From positions 42,702,001 to 42,766,000 of the forward strand of contig NC_091249.1 in NCBI RefSeq assembly GCF_042477335.2: a stretch of DNA of 64,000 nt, given 5' to 3'. This document shows, in pieces, positions 22,265 through 33,914 of the stretch. The notes under the pieces are model-generated. The model was not told the origin of the DNA and made no database searches. It worked only from the letters and a program-made list of their open reading frames with translations. The position numbers and the translations under genes are program-made. This DNA is from Ovis canadensis (taxonomy: Eukaryota > Chordata > Mammalia > Artiodactyla > Bovidae). Each line of letters opens with the position of its first letter. The stretch's first letter is position 1.

Positions 22265-22465
22265 ATAAGTAAAGGCTTTGGCATCAGAAAAACATATTTC
22301 TTTTCTTTTCATCTTCCTATTTTTCAGCCAGTTATTCACTTTTGTTGAGCCTCAGTTTCCTCATCTGTAAAATGGGGACAGTAACACTTTACTTACAACA
22401 TTGGAGGATCAAATGAGATGTCTATATAGCAAAGCACATAATACATTGACCCTGTACATGAGGTT
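22265..22465 (+). mobile_element. MIR SINE
   Basis: Very clear core: GAGCCTCAGTTTCCTCATCT then GTAAAATGGGGACAGTAAC, and AGGATCAAATGAGATG further on. It lies between the two copies of the local duplication. Confidence 0.88.
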
Positions 22466-22854
22466 GCTCAGAAGCTTACTTCTTCCTATTGTTTTCATTT
22501 TATATGATTGTGTCTTTTCACAGTGGGGCATACTTTATTTATAACAAGGGCACCAGCAGTCTCTACCATACTGGGAAATCTTCACAGGTACGAAGAAGCA
22601 TCTCATATTACCACAGTAATGAATTATAACTCTGAATTACCAAAGAGATGAACAAAATCATTCACTTAGTGAGGACTCAAGTCTCTGAAACCAAATTAAT
22701 ATTTACCTCTTCTATTATTAAATAAGTAACTAATTGGGTAAATTGGGTAAAATGTTGAAAGAAAAGAAACTGCTATTAAAGACATATCATTTTGATCATA
22801 TGACCTAAGATTTCATGATTTTTACTTTATTATGATGTATACAGAAATACACAT

Positions 22855-23140
22855 GTCAGTGATTCAGTGTTAGGTTCCTTAATGTTCTATTTTGGAGAGA
22901 TTTTTTTTTTTTCAAGTGTCCCTTCCTTACAAAATTCTGACTGATTTAAGCTTGTCGCTTAGAACAAAATACCAGAATGACAGTTAAAATACTGAAACTT
23001 TTCATATATTAGGAAGACAATAAATACCACCAACAAATGTATAAATAATACAATGCAGAACATATTTCTGAAAATTTCTTACTCTTCCCATTCCCACCGA
23101 ACCATCAACTTACTTCCCTGAGGCATTTGAAAGAGTGACC
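22855..23140 (-). repeat. Diverged tandem duplication, copy 2
   Basis: Partner of 21915-22160, about 0.94 kb away in the same orientation. The minus-strand hydrophobic frame (RNMFCIVLFIHLLVVFIVFL) ends sooner, at a TAA after about 38 codons. Homology extends beyond the frame into flanking sequence, so a genomic duplication or an unknown repeat is likelier than selection on a protein. Confidence 0.5.
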
Positions 23141-24538
23141 GGAGTATTAAAAGTGAAAGTGTAGCAAGGTAAGCAAAAAAGAGACAGCTGATGCCTCTGG
23201 AAGAAAAATAAAAAGGTGTCAGCACTTAACCAAACTATATATCCCTACATATGCACACAAAAGCAAACTTTTACAGGGTTCTTGGCTTTATAAATACTAA
23301 AAGAAAGGGGAGAAAGTGTGCAATAACTACAGCCCTCTCATTAACAACAGTTTGGCAGAGAAAAGATGAGTCTCTGCTAAAATAGCAAATAAGACCTTTT
23401 GGGGCCCACCATCTAAAGCCTCTCTGACACGAAGGGTGACAGTATGCCACTTAAAGCAATGTGCTTCCTGCCTGGGAAATGATATGGATGGCAGTACCTG
23501 ACTGAGTGTAACACTAGTATAATGGCAGGCTCTGAAGCCTGCTTTCTTTGGTAACTGTTTGGGAATAGGTCTCTATACTAGCTACATAATTTCTCACAGG
23601 GATGCTATATCATCTGAGGGCTTCAAGTTCTATTCACCTGGAAAATGTAATCTACAATGAGGGGGGAAGTGTACAACAGCATGACTATGATGTCTCTACA
23701 AGGCGAAAACGCCTGCAGTAAAGAACAGCAGGCTGATTTAAGTGCTGCTGCCAACACTGGCTTCCCGTAGGCCCCAAGGACTAATACACTCTTGCAGGGA
23801 AGCAAATTTGGGTCTTATAGACGGGCAAAGCTCCTAGAACTGATTACTCAGTCAAGTCCCCAGGAACTCTTAACACATTTCATATTTTTCAATTTGAAAG
23901 AATGGTACAACTTATCTAGAAACCTCCTTTCTCCCAGAAATATAATCCATCAACAAATATATGACATCAGCAAAAAAAAAGGAGAATTAGATGTCTTCTT
24001 ATTTACTGTTTCCTTTTCAGCATCCCATACACAGATATATGTCTAATAGCCAGCAGCCTGTCTAAAAAAAACTGATTACTCGGCCAGACTATTCTTGCCT
24101 GACCCAGTGAACACCTCAGTAAAATGTTGCTCAGTTGAGGTCTCAAACCCTACCAGTTCTGATGACCAGCTTCACAACAGAGTTCATCCCCAGACATTCT
24201 GATTTTAAAAAACTGATTTTTTTTTTAATGTACAAAGAGAGATGGATATAAAAATTCAAGTTGTTCAGATGGGTTTTTAGCTCTGGCTAAAAGTTCTGAT
24301 ATATTGGTAAATTTACAATTTTCACCATGATATTATCACCTGTGATTTAACACTTGTTTTAATGCTATAAATTGTTCTGAAACTCTTAGCCAATGATTCA
24401 GACTAGGCCAGAACTAGAAGGAGCCTTAAACAAATGATCACTCTTTGAAACTCATATATATACCTAACTCTACCAATTTCTATAAAAATTTAAAATTCTG
24501 AAGCAGATAAACAAAAATCAAAGATTACACACACCAAG
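23141..24538. other. Unassigned stretch
   Basis: No recognised repeat or gene. The minus-strand frame 23623-23805 and the plus-strand frame 23792-24046 lack motifs and splice context. Confidence 0.45.
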
Positions 24539-24935
24539 CAAAGTAAATCAGACAGACAAAAACAAACCTCATATGGTATCACTTATACGTGGAATCTAAA
24601 AAAGGATACAAATGAAATTATTTACAAAACAGAAGTAGACTAATAAACATAGAAAATAAACTTATGGTTATCTAAGGGGAAAGGGGGAGAGAGATAAATT
24701 AGAAGTTTGAGATTAATAGTTACACACTACTATATATAAAATAGATGAACAAGGACTATACAGGAAACTATATTCAATATCTTGTAATGACCTATAATGG
24801 AAAAGAATATGAAACAGCATATATATATATGTATGCTGTATATATATATATATGTATTTGTGAATCATTTTGTTTTTCACATGAAACTAATACAACATTG
24901 CAAATCAACTATAGTTCAATAAAAAATGAAACATA
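24539..24935 (+). mobile_element. L1 3' end (artiodactyl type)
   Basis: L1 3' terminal region: ATGGTATCACTTATACGTGG, GGAAACTATATTCAATATCT, ACTAATACAACATTGCAAAT, CAACTATAGTTCAATAAAAA. It is 5'-truncated and noncoding. Confidence 0.88.
24814..24856. repeat. (AT)n tract with inverted symmetry
   Basis: ACAGCATATATATATATG and GTATGCTGTATATATATATA face each other within the L1 tail and can fold as a hairpin around GTATGCTGT. It likely arose by AT-slippage in the L1 3' UTR. Confidence 0.8.
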
Positions 24936-25074
24936 AAAAATTTACACATAGAAACTGAAGTGAGAGGAAGTTGATTAATCGTAGAGCACTAGCCTGGTCA
25001 CGGGAAAGCTAGCGTAGCCCAGCTAGTTTAGGCGAGCTTCCATCTCATTTCACCTCACACACTCTGCTTCCTTA

Positions 25075-25250
25075 AAGCTCCAGACATTGTGCCAGGCCCA
25101 CAGCTACAAGAGTGAATAACACCAACTCCTTGCTCTCAAAGACCTCTCTGTTTACCAACTTTCAATTAAATAGAGATAAAACACCAACCTTTACATAACT
25201 CATAATAAGGGTACTAAGTGAGGAGTATATGAGTAGTAGGGGATGGAGAG
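25075..25250 (+). mobile_element. L2 LINE 3' fragment
   Basis: GCTCCAGACATTGTGCCAGG, AGAGTGAATAACACC and TGCTCTCAAAGACCTC follow the order of the L2 3' region. Old and diverged. Confidence 0.5.
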
Positions 25251-25487
25251 AGACAGGAAACCTGACTCTCCCTCCAGATGACCTTGGACTAGTATAAAGA
25301 TTTAAAGATATCTCAAGCACAGAGGAATTCACACATCTCATGTCATGTGATAAGTGAAGGTTCTGGCCCCAGAAAATTGATAAGGGGATCAAATGATGTC
25401 ATTTGTTGCAACAGATAAATAAATCACTCATTGATTTAAAACTTGTGAACATTTTCACCTATAACATGATCAGATTTCCTGAGAACA

Positions 25488-25490
<3 letters not shown>

Positions 25491-25533
<43 letters not shown>
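25491..25533. repeat. (TG)21 microsatellite
   Basis: 43 uninterrupted bases of alternating TG. It adjoins a short SINE-tail fragment (GTGCTCAGTTGTGTCCAACT) at about 25537-25556 and is a good candidate polymorphic marker. Confidence 0.98.
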
Positions 25534-25535
<2 letters not shown>

Positions 25536-25598
25536 GTGCTCAGTTGTGTCCAACTCTGTGAATAGGATAATCCATCCTAATCCATCCTCTATACTAGC

Positions 25599-25825
25599 GT
25601 GCGTGTGCTTGCTAAGTTGTTTCAGTTATGTCCAACTCTTTGCAACCCTGTGGACTGTAGCTCACTAGGCTCCTCTGTCCATGGGATTCTCTGGGCAAGA
25701 ATACAGGAGTGGATTGTCAGGTCCTTCCCCAAAGGATCTTGTCAACCTAGGGATAGAACCCAAGTCTCCTGCGGGTCCTGCACTGCAGGTGGCTTCTTCA
25801 CCACTGAGCCGCTGGAGAAGACCCT
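25599..25825 (-). mobile_element. Bov-tA SINE, full length
   Basis: Reverse-strand copy from the tail (GCTAAGTTGTTTCAGTTATG) to the head (TTCACCACTGAGCCGCTGGA). Several changes relative to other copies. Overlapping frames on both strands are artefacts. Confidence 0.93.
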
Positions 25826-26778
25826 CCACACTATGTGGCCCGTCAAGTAGATGCATCGCCACCACGGGTGGTTCCAGCACACTGAGGTGACTCCCTGTAT
25901 GCCACAATGGACACGGAGGGTGTGCATCTATGTGCACTCAGGGAAACAGAGGGATTCCACTGCCAACGCCAAAGGCCACCGAGACTACGATGCTGCAGGC
26001 AGTAGCCTCCTCATGAGATGCTGATTTCCCAAACATCACGGCAGTAACCTTATAGGGTAGAGTAATTCAATGAGAGCAACTCTTTCCAAATGAAGTTATT
26101 GTTCAAGGTATTTATGCCCAAACTCTCTTTTTGACTCTCCTAGATAAATGGTATTATCTGAACTCCTCGGTGCTTTTTGTTTCTCCCCATGATTTTACAT
26201 CAAACAGCCATTATCAAATCACGAGCAGTAAATTCAAAAAACCCTTCAATTCCAGACCTGAATGAAATCCTAAAGGACAATGTCCATGATGGTTTCCTAA
26301 GGATTGTGACTGCCGCCATAGAGCACACCCATCGCCCTCAACTTCCCTCCCCACATGCCGATCACTCCCTTCCAAGACAACCCCTATAGCCTTATGATTA
26401 TATTCCTTAAAAACAAGAAACAGGAAGTAGGAGTAGAAGTCACTTGATACCCAATCAGTCAGATTTTATCCTTTCTTTCCCCTCTCCCATTCACACTTAA
26501 ATGTTACCACATAATATCTATATTTAAAAGTTTATGTAATGGTTCCTCTGGTATCTATTACTGAAGGGAAACAATTTTTTCTCTTAACTAGAAAAGATTC
26601 AATTCATGTAGTTATTGTTCTCAAATGAGGTATTATAAAGTCTCTCTGACTCTTCAGAGACATGGGCTACCTCTCAGAAAGAAGAGAGGAAAACACTAAA
26701 ACAGCTTTAAATCCCCCAGTTAAAGTCCCTTTATTGAGAAATCATGCTTGCTTGTGTTCTACACCAGAAATGCCTTTT
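25826..26778. other. Unique-looking stretch, CpG-richer at left
   Basis: No repeat is recognised. 25850-26045 carries more CpG than the surroundings (ATCGCC, CACGGG, ACGGAG, AACGCC, ACCGAG, TACGAT, CACGGC). No long open frame passes through it. It may be an exon remnant, a pseudogene or a regulatory segment, but I cannot tell. Confidence 0.4.
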
Positions 26779-26905
26779 GAATATTCATTCATTTACCTAT
26801 AAATTTAAATAGCTACTATGTGCCAGGCACTGTCCTAGATGTTTGGCATACATCCGTGAACAAAAAAGACCAAGGTCTTTGGCACCATAGATCATACATT
26901 CTAGG
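26779..26905 (+). mobile_element. L2 LINE 3' fragment, split by a SINE
   Basis: Clear L2 block: AGCTACTATGTGCCAGGCAC then TGTCCTAGATGTTTGGCATA and CCGTGAACAAAAAAGACCAA. It continues for a short distance after the SINE at 27029. Confidence 0.75.
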
Positions 26906-27028
26906 GACTTGCCTGGTGGTCCAGTGGTTAAGACTCTGCAGCCCCAGTGCAGGGGGCACAGGTTCCATCCCTGGTCAAAGAACTAAGATCCTGCATGCCA
27001 CACGGCATGACCAAAGGAAAAGAAAGAT
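26906..27028 (+). mobile_element. CHR-type SINE
   Basis: GGACTTGCCTGGTGGTCCAG, TGGTTAAGACTCTGCAGCCC and B box GGTTCCATCCC, then AAAGAACTAAGATCCTGCAT: the CHR family of cetaceans, hippos and ruminants, distinct from Bov-tA. AGATCATACATTCT before and AGATCTCACATTCT after look like the duplicated target. Confidence 0.85.
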
Positions 27029-27065
27029 CTCACATTCTTACAGAATGATACCGGGTTTAGGATAA

Positions 27066-28270
27066 AACTGATATTACAAAGAGAAAAAAGGATAGCCCTG
27101 TCAGTAGCGCTGGGGCCACTGTTCATCCATTTGCAATAAAATAAAATTAGATCTCTACCTCACACTGGACATAAAAATCAGTAATAGGAAGAAATTTTTT
27201 AGAATAAAAGACAGAAGAACATCTGTAGGAACTTAGAAAATAATTTCATAAAAAGGACATAGAGTAAAATTCACATTGTTATATTTGCTTTGGCAAACAA
27301 CAACAATGAAAATGGAGCCACAGTTTGGGAGAAGGCATACAATCAAGAAGCAATGTGTACCCAGGACTCACAGGGCATTCCAACAAATTGATGGAAAACA
27401 AAGACTGAAAAGTCTAGTTTTAAAAATGGGTAAAGAATATGAGCAGCAAGTCAAAGAAGAGAAAATCCCGATAGCCAATTAATGAAAAGGTGTTCAGTCC
27501 CCAAAGTTACAAGGAAAATACAAATTAAAATGCTAAGATACAATTTTATGCCCACTATAGTTGCAAATATTAATATTTTAAAGTCAGACAATATCAGGGG
27601 TTGATGAAGTAGTGTAGCACTAGGACTTCTCATTCACTGCTGAGGAGAGAGGAGCTTGGTACTCATGCCTTACAGAGCAACCTGGTAACATCTAGGAAAC
27701 CTAGATTACATGTGTGCACAAGACCTGTATGAGAATGACCCTCATATTACTGCATGCAAAAGCAAAAGCTCAGAAACAAATTCAATGCTCTCTTACAGGG
27801 GACTAGAGAGATTGTGGCATATTCAACCATGGAAAACTGCAGCTATTAAAATGAATACATGGGGTCTACATAGAATTAGCATGGAGAGTTCTCAGAAACA
27901 ATGCTGAAAAAAAAAAGTTGCAGAAGGAAACACACAGAATAACACAGTTTTAAAATCCACAAGTATTTGTTAAACAGTCATGGAGGTTTTGGAGTAGGAA
28001 ATGGCAACCCACTCCAGTATTCTTGCTTAGAGAATCCCATTGACAGAGGAGCCTGGAGGGCTATAGTCCATGAGATCACAGAGTCAGACACAACTGAGCA
28101 ACTGAACACACGCGCACACACACACACAGAGGTTTAGATTTGTACAAAAATATTTTAAAAACCATCAACATGAAAGACATTAAATTCATGATAGTAGTTA
28201 TTTCTGGAACGGGGCAAGAGAATAGAGTTAGGGAGTATTCTTTAACTGTAATTTTTTTTTAGTATCTCCA
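27066..28270 (+). mobile_element. Old L1 ORF2 C-terminal region and 3' UTR
   Basis: Order of blocks follows the L1 3' half: TCTACCTCACACTGGACATA, TTGCTTTGGCAAACAACAAC, AGGAAAATACAAATTAAAAT, GGGGTTGATGAAGTAGTG (position of GGTGAGGATGTGGAG), GCATATTCAACCATGGAAAA. All frames are broken. A SINE interrupts it at 27991. Confidence 0.65.
27991..28133 (+). mobile_element. Bov-tA/BovA SINE, 5'-truncated
   Basis: GGAAATGGCAACCCACTCCA through CACAACTGAGCAACTGAACA, followed by a CA-rich tail. GAGGTTT flanks both ends. It interrupts the old L1. Confidence 0.9.
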
Positions 28271-28842
28271 GTAAAGATGGCAAAAATCTTATAATTTAAT
28301 AAAGATGGTCACAGATATCTAAGTGTTCACACTAAACTCTATAATTATCTACAAATGTATTTTATAATAGCATTATTGATTTTTAAAGCAGAGAAAAAAA
28401 TAAAATTAGATGAAATTTGTTCCTTTATACCTAACATAAGACAAAAAGAACTTGAGACGGTGGCCTCACATTATTGTCCCTGAAAAAATAATTTAAAGAA
28501 TGGAGCCACCCTCTTCCTTTTTCCACTTCCCCCCACCCCGACTCCCAAGGTGACACATCCTCCTGGTTGTTGCTGCAGTGGTTAACTGCTGGCTGTCAAT
28601 TACATGCAAAATCCCTCTGCTATTGCCCCCACCACCTAGGATTGTTTGAAACCATGGAGAAGCCCACCTTCAGGAAGAGTCTGGAAGCAGGACAGAAAAT
28701 ATTCAGTTTTGCAATCAATAGGGAATAAACTAATAAAATTCACTGGTCATTTTCCATCTTTTGATATCTTTTTAGTTTCCACCTGGTAATTAAAAACAAA
28801 TAATCAAAGTGTGGTTTTGTCCAGAATAGATATCACTAACTT
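28271..28842. other. Unique-looking segment with homeodomain/POU-like motifs
   Basis: No repeat recognised from about 28440 to 28800. It contains GTTAAC (28581), ATGCAAAAT (28604, octamer-like) and TAATTAAAA (28787). Such motifs are common by chance, so a regulatory role is only a possibility. Confidence 0.3.
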
Positions 28843-29035
28843 TTGTTGCTGTTGTTTAGTTGCTAAGTCATATCCAACCCTTTGTGACTCCATGGACGGT
28901 AGCCCACCAGGCTCCTCTGTCCACAGGAAATTTCCAGGCAAGAATACTCGAGTGGGTTGCCATTTCCTTCCCAACCCAGGAATCGAACCCATGTCTCCTG
29001 CATTGGCAGGAAGATTCTTTACCACTGAGCCACCA
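28843..29035 (-). mobile_element. Bov-tA SINE
   Basis: Reverse-strand SINE with TTGTTGCTGTTG tail repeat, BovA body and tRNA-like head (TTTACCACTGAGCCACCATA). About 20 bases of the junction (GGGGATCTT) are missing relative to full copies. Confidence 0.94.
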
Positions 29036-29539
29036 TAGGCTAGAAATGCATAGTAATAATATTAAATCATTATTCCCCCAACTTTTTCCTCACAGGAATG
29101 TTCTTAACCCTATCTTAAAGGTTTTTTAAAAACAATGGTCTAATTTATTCAACTGTAATTTCTGTAGTTAATAAATTCATGTGTCATCTTGTTTTAGGCA
29201 CTTTACACTGCTTCCTTTGTGAAAGGACACCATCCTCACGATGGTGAAAAAGATGGTGAAAAGAGGAAATGACATCATCTTTACCTTTAAAGAATTTAGT
29301 ACAATCTTATTTCCCACATTATACTGATCTTGGCCAATATAACCTAAGGTTTTAAACATAAATTGTTTTATTACACTTTTACATTACAGATCATATCTTT
29401 CAAAGATGATTTTTAATGCTCAAGGATTATCTAGACATCTCTATATGTTTAAATTGTATTAATGGATAATAAAGTCTTTTTATAGTCAGACTTCCTTTCT
29501 TTACTTCTTATTTTTGACTTTTGATCAGTAAGAGCCACG
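29036..29539. other. Unassigned AT-rich stretch
   Basis: Nothing recognised. A small direct repeat (GATGGTGAAAAAGATGGTGAAA) lies at about 29239-29260. Confidence 0.45.
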
Positions 29540-29680
29540 CTTTCCAAACTTTCATATGCATATCAATCACCTAGGGATCTTGTTAGAATGCAGGTTCTAA
29601 TTTCCAGAGGTCTGGGGAGGGGCTTGTGATCCTGCATTACTAACAAGCTCCCAGGTGATACTGATGTACTGCCTTTGATC
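29540..29680 (+). mobile_element. MER5-type hAT fossil
   Basis: CCAAACTTTCATATGCATAT, CAATCACCTAGGGATCTTGT, TAGAATGCAGGTTCTAATTT and TAACAAGCTCCCAGGTGATA follow the MER5A order in the forward direction. Ancient nonautonomous DNA transposon. Confidence 0.82.
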
Positions 29681-30284
29681 AGCAAGGAGCCCAAGTAAAT
29701 TTTTCAATGATGTGTGGGTAGTATGTTTTCTGTGTCTTAGCATATTTGAGAACATTTTTCTATTGTCTATACATATGAATAACATTTTCACTAGGAAGAG
29801 AATACTTGAAGCACAGACTTTTATCACAAACCTCTTTGATAGATGCTCTATTATCTTCCAGCACTTTGCGCTTCAGGGAGTTCTGAGGCTTACCTTATTT
29901 GAGTCCCTTGAAATACAGCAGCAGTTTTTTCCTGATAGGAACTTGCAAGAGATTTTCAATATCATGCAAGTTCAAATTTCACCACGAAAAAAAAAAACAA
30001 ACAACTAGATGAATTTGTATTTATATTTAATTTGGCTTAAAAAAAGTGTGCACTTTTAATTGAAACAAGTTTTTCAAGCTTATGAAAAAAATTTTCTTCA
30101 TTTCCGTATGACATTTGCCCTATATTTTTACATTTATTTATTGAGAATTCTTATTTTCCTTACATTGAGTCATCGCCTTTATTCTCTGTACCTATTTATT
30201 TCATCAATTATAGTCAGAGATTTTAAAACCCCACTTTCAACACTGATAGAAAGATAGAAAGATAGTAAGGATATAATGATGTGA
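29681..30284. other. Unassigned stretch
   Basis: No recognised element. An A11 tract lies near 29987. The open frame at 29712-30008 has no recognisable domain. Confidence 0.4.
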
Positions 30285-30665
30285 ATACTGTTAACCAACT
30301 TTATGTAACTGACATTTATACAATGGAATGTTATGGATTCTTGCTATTAAAAACATTTGAACAATGAAAATAAAAGAACTGTGGCTATACTTGTCAATGA
30401 CTCTTAGAAATAAGGTTGAGGGAAGGGGAAGGCATTTTATAAACAAATACCTTCACTGTAATATTGTTTTTGTAAAAGCAAGCAAAACTAAACAATATGT
30501 TGCTTAAGGGATATGTATATATGTACAAATATTTATACATAGATCATGAAAAGCAAACAAAAGAGGAATACAACAAAACTCATTATACTGTTTACTTTTT
30601 GGAGAAATGAATACACATACATTTAAAGTCCTTGAATGTTCTACTTTTTAAAATAGATAATAGAT
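30285..30665 (+). mobile_element. Possible old L1 3' region
   Basis: ATTTATACAATGGAATGTTA and GGATTCTTGCTATTAAAAAC resemble the L1 ORF2 end (ATACAATGGAATATTA...GCAGCCATAAAAA). Strongly diverged. Confidence 0.45.
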
Positions 30666-31029
30666 CTATTATTTTTATTTCATTATTATCATAATCATAA
30701 TCAAATATTTACAATTCCAGTCACAGAACCAGATCCCACAGAGGCTCAAAAACAGGTGGAGTTCCCTGTATCCAGGTATCAAGTGAATACCTCTATAAAT
30801 CTACTTCTACATAATAGCAGCGGAAACCTAGCAAAATTTACTTGAATTAATTCAATAATTTAAAATAATAATAAAATAATAATAAATTCAGAACTCTAAA
30901 ATTTAACCAAAGGTTTCAACAATCTTGGAAATCTCTATTAAAGAAAGAAGGCAAAATCTCAGTAAGAACAGAGGATTTTTGGCATTTTAACTTGACCTAC
31001 TTCCCCAGCCTCCTTCCCAAGCTCCATTA
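30666..31029. other. Unassigned AT-rich stretch
   Basis: Contains short AT-rich microrepeats (TTATTATC; AATAATAATAAAATAATAAT near 30865). No gene or repeat family is recognised. Confidence 0.45.
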
Positions 31030-31247
31030 GTGTGTGCATGCATGCTCAGTGTTGTCTGACTCTTTGTGACCCAGTGGACTGTCGCCTCCCAGACTCTTCT
31101 GTCCATGGAATTTTCCAGGCAAGAATAATGGAGTGGGTTGCCATTTCCTACCCCAGGGGATCTTCCCAACCCAAGTATCGAATTCATGTCTTTTGTGTCT
31201 CCTGCATTGGCAGGGAGATTCTTTACCAGCACACCACCTGGGAAGCC
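31030..31247 (-). mobile_element. Bov-tA SINE, full length
   Basis: Reverse-strand full copy from GCATGCATGCTCAGTGTTGT to the head ACCACCTGGGAAGCCCC. AGCTCCAT before and CGCTCCAT after may be the target-site duplication. Confidence 0.95.
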
Positions 31248-31260
31248 CCCCTCGCTCCAT

Positions 31261-32289
31261 GGGAGCCTTGAAAACCAACAATCTTTCAATCAACATGCAA
31301 CAATAGCCTTACAGAAATAAAAGAAAGCATACTAGGTTTGAAGAGCCTCAGAAAGCCACATCCCCCAGAGCACTGACACTACCTGACCTTTCAGCAAATT
31401 GAAAAAGTGCCAATTCGCTGTGTGTTTTTGTTATTTGACCTAATCAGTAGCTCATTGCAAAGGAAAAGACCTATCCTTATAAGCGTTTGTCAAAAGCAAT
31501 CAGTGACAACTATTTACCATTACAACTTCCTGAGGCCGTGATACCCCTTTGAGCAAACAAGAACCTGGCCAAAATTTTAAAAAGATCTTAGGAATGAGAT
31601 GTCTGGTGGTGGGGGGACAAACTCTGACATATTTCTGAGGATTTAGAAGACCAGAGTCATGTGCAAGACTATTCATGCACCTATCTCTTACCTCTGTTGA
31701 CCTTGAGACCCTCTGCAGGCAGGAAATAAAGGCTAAGGTGAGAGCTGTGGTTGAAGAAGGGTTGATGGTGTGGTCCAACACATGCACAACTCCTCAACAA
31801 AGAGTGGAAGACTTATTGCTCCAAGTGATTTAAGGAAATCTCTAAGCAGTCATTACCTGACCACTAAGTCAACCAAGCAAAGACTTCAGCAGTTGCATAA
31901 AACAGGGAATACATACTTTACAGAATTAGTTTAAGAAAGTCACAAAACAAACACATAAGCAACAACAACAAAAATACAGAAAGAAAAACCCTTGGGTGGC
32001 AGGAGTTGGGGATGGAGATGTGATTTCCAGAGTTATAACATTATGTTATCTAAAATATCCAGGTTTTAACAACAAAAACAAAAATAGCAAGACATGCAGA
32101 GAAGCAGGAAAGTATGGCCCATACACAGGAAAAATAGCAGTCATCAGAAACTGATCTGAACGCTGGACTTACTTTATGAAACTTTTCATTTTTATTATCA
32201 TTAATCATTATAAGTATGTTTAAAACACTGTAATCCCTGTGTAAAGAATGGTCAAGAGAATAAGAATATAAACCAAAGACTAGGAGAAA
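31261..32289. other. Unassigned stretch
   Basis: No recognised repeat. A GGTGGTGGGGGG run occurs at about 31605. The minus-strand frames 31500-31787 and 32050-32346 have no recognisable domain and lie in AT-rich DNA. Confidence 0.4.
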
Positions 32290-33790
32290 ATAGTCACAAA
32301 AAAACATATCTGATAAAGGAAATACATATCTGATAAGGGAATACATCTAAAATATACAAAGAACATTTAAAATTCAACAAAAGTGAATATTCCAATTGAG
32401 ATTAACAGTTGATTTCCATCAGAAAGACCTCAAGACAGTGGGTTGACATAAGTAACATGCTAATAAAAAGACTTAACCAAGAATTCTGTATTCAGAAAAA
32501 TTACCCTTTAAAAATGAAGGAGAAATTAAGATATTCCCAAATAAAGAAAAACTGAAATAATTCATCAACATCAGATCTGCCCTACAAGTTAAGTTAAATG
32601 AAAAGACACAGGGGAGCACTTGAGTTCAAGTGAAGAAATTAAAAAAATACTGATAATCACAAAGATAAATACAAGAAGAACAAATGTATTTTTGTAACAT
32701 GTTTCCTATCTGATTTATAAGAAAAGTTCATAAAGTAATAATTATGAAACTGTACTGAAGCCTTTACAACATGTGAAGATATAATTTGTTAGCCAGCAAT
32801 CACACAAAGGAGCAGGAAGAGAATGAAATTATACTAGAGCAAAATTTTGTGTTCTGCTGAAATTAAGTTGGTACTAACACAAACTAGATTGTTTTCAGTT
32901 ATGATGTTAATGTTAATTCTAGGATAACAACTAAAAAAACCTCAAAAAATATAGTAAAAGAAATAGCAAGGTCAGAAACTGCAGAATGGATTTAAAAAAT
33001 AGGCTCTAAATATATGAAACACACTTCAGACTTAAAGACACAAAAAGTGGAAAGTAAGAGAGCGGAAACAATACCATGCAAACAGGAATCAAAAGAGAAC
33101 TAGAGTGACTATACTACTATCAGACAAAATATGGCAAAAGTTGCTAACAAAGAACAACATTTATAATGATAAAATGGTCAATCTATCAGTAAAACATACT
33201 GATAATAAACAATAATAAACACACACACCTTACAAAAGAAACTCAAACTATGTAAAGCAAAATTGAGAGACTTGAAAAGACAAAGAGCTTAAGAATAATA
33301 GTTGAGATGTCATAACCCACTTTTAAGAACAGGTAAAACAACTGATCAGAATATCAACAAGGCTACCAAGTAACTGAAAAACGCTATAAGCCAATTAGAC
33401 CTAACAGACATTCCTGGACCACTCTACCCAAAAACAGCAGAAAGCACATTCTTCTCAAGTACATGTGGAACATCCTCTAAGATAGGTTATGTACAAGGTC
33501 ATAAAACAAATTTAAATAAACTTAAAAGGACTGAAATTATACCAAGTATATCCCCTGGTAAAAATAGAATTAAATATAAATCGATAGCAGAAGAAAATTG
33601 GGGAAATTCACAAATATATTGAAATGACATACTCCTAAACAATCAATGAATTAAAGAAGAAATCAGAACAGAAATCAGAAAATATTTTGAGATGAATTAA
33701 AACAAAACTGTAACTTATCAAAATTTATTGGATATAGCCAAAACAGTTCATAGAGATAAATTTTTAACTGTAAATTCTTTCATTGAAGAA
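32290..33790 (+). mobile_element. Old L1 / L1-like 5' half
   Basis: From about 33120 the sequence follows the L1 ORF2 endonuclease region: GACCTAACAGACATTCCTGG, CAGCAGAAAGCACATTCTTC, AAGTACATGTGGAACATCCT, AATTGGGGAAATTCACAAAT, CTCCTAAACAATCAATGAAT. Upstream, AAAAATGAAGGAGAAATTAA and TCATCAACATCAGATCTGCC match a module of old L1M 5' regions. Many stops and indels. Also carries a 22-base local duplication (ATATCTGATAAxGGAA) near 32305. Confidence 0.65.
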
Positions 33791-33914
33791 TAACTACATT
33801 AATATTTATGAAATATTAATCCTTGGGTTGCTCATAGTTTTTACTTTATCCTTAGGTTTCCCAGCACCCGTTTCTCAAGACAAGCAGGCCATTCTGTACT
33901 CGTCATCTTATCCT

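Noticed and set aside
25826..26400. Possible processed pseudogene
   Set aside because: I translated the CpG-rich part in both directions and found only short frames with no recognisable protein and no poly-A tail.
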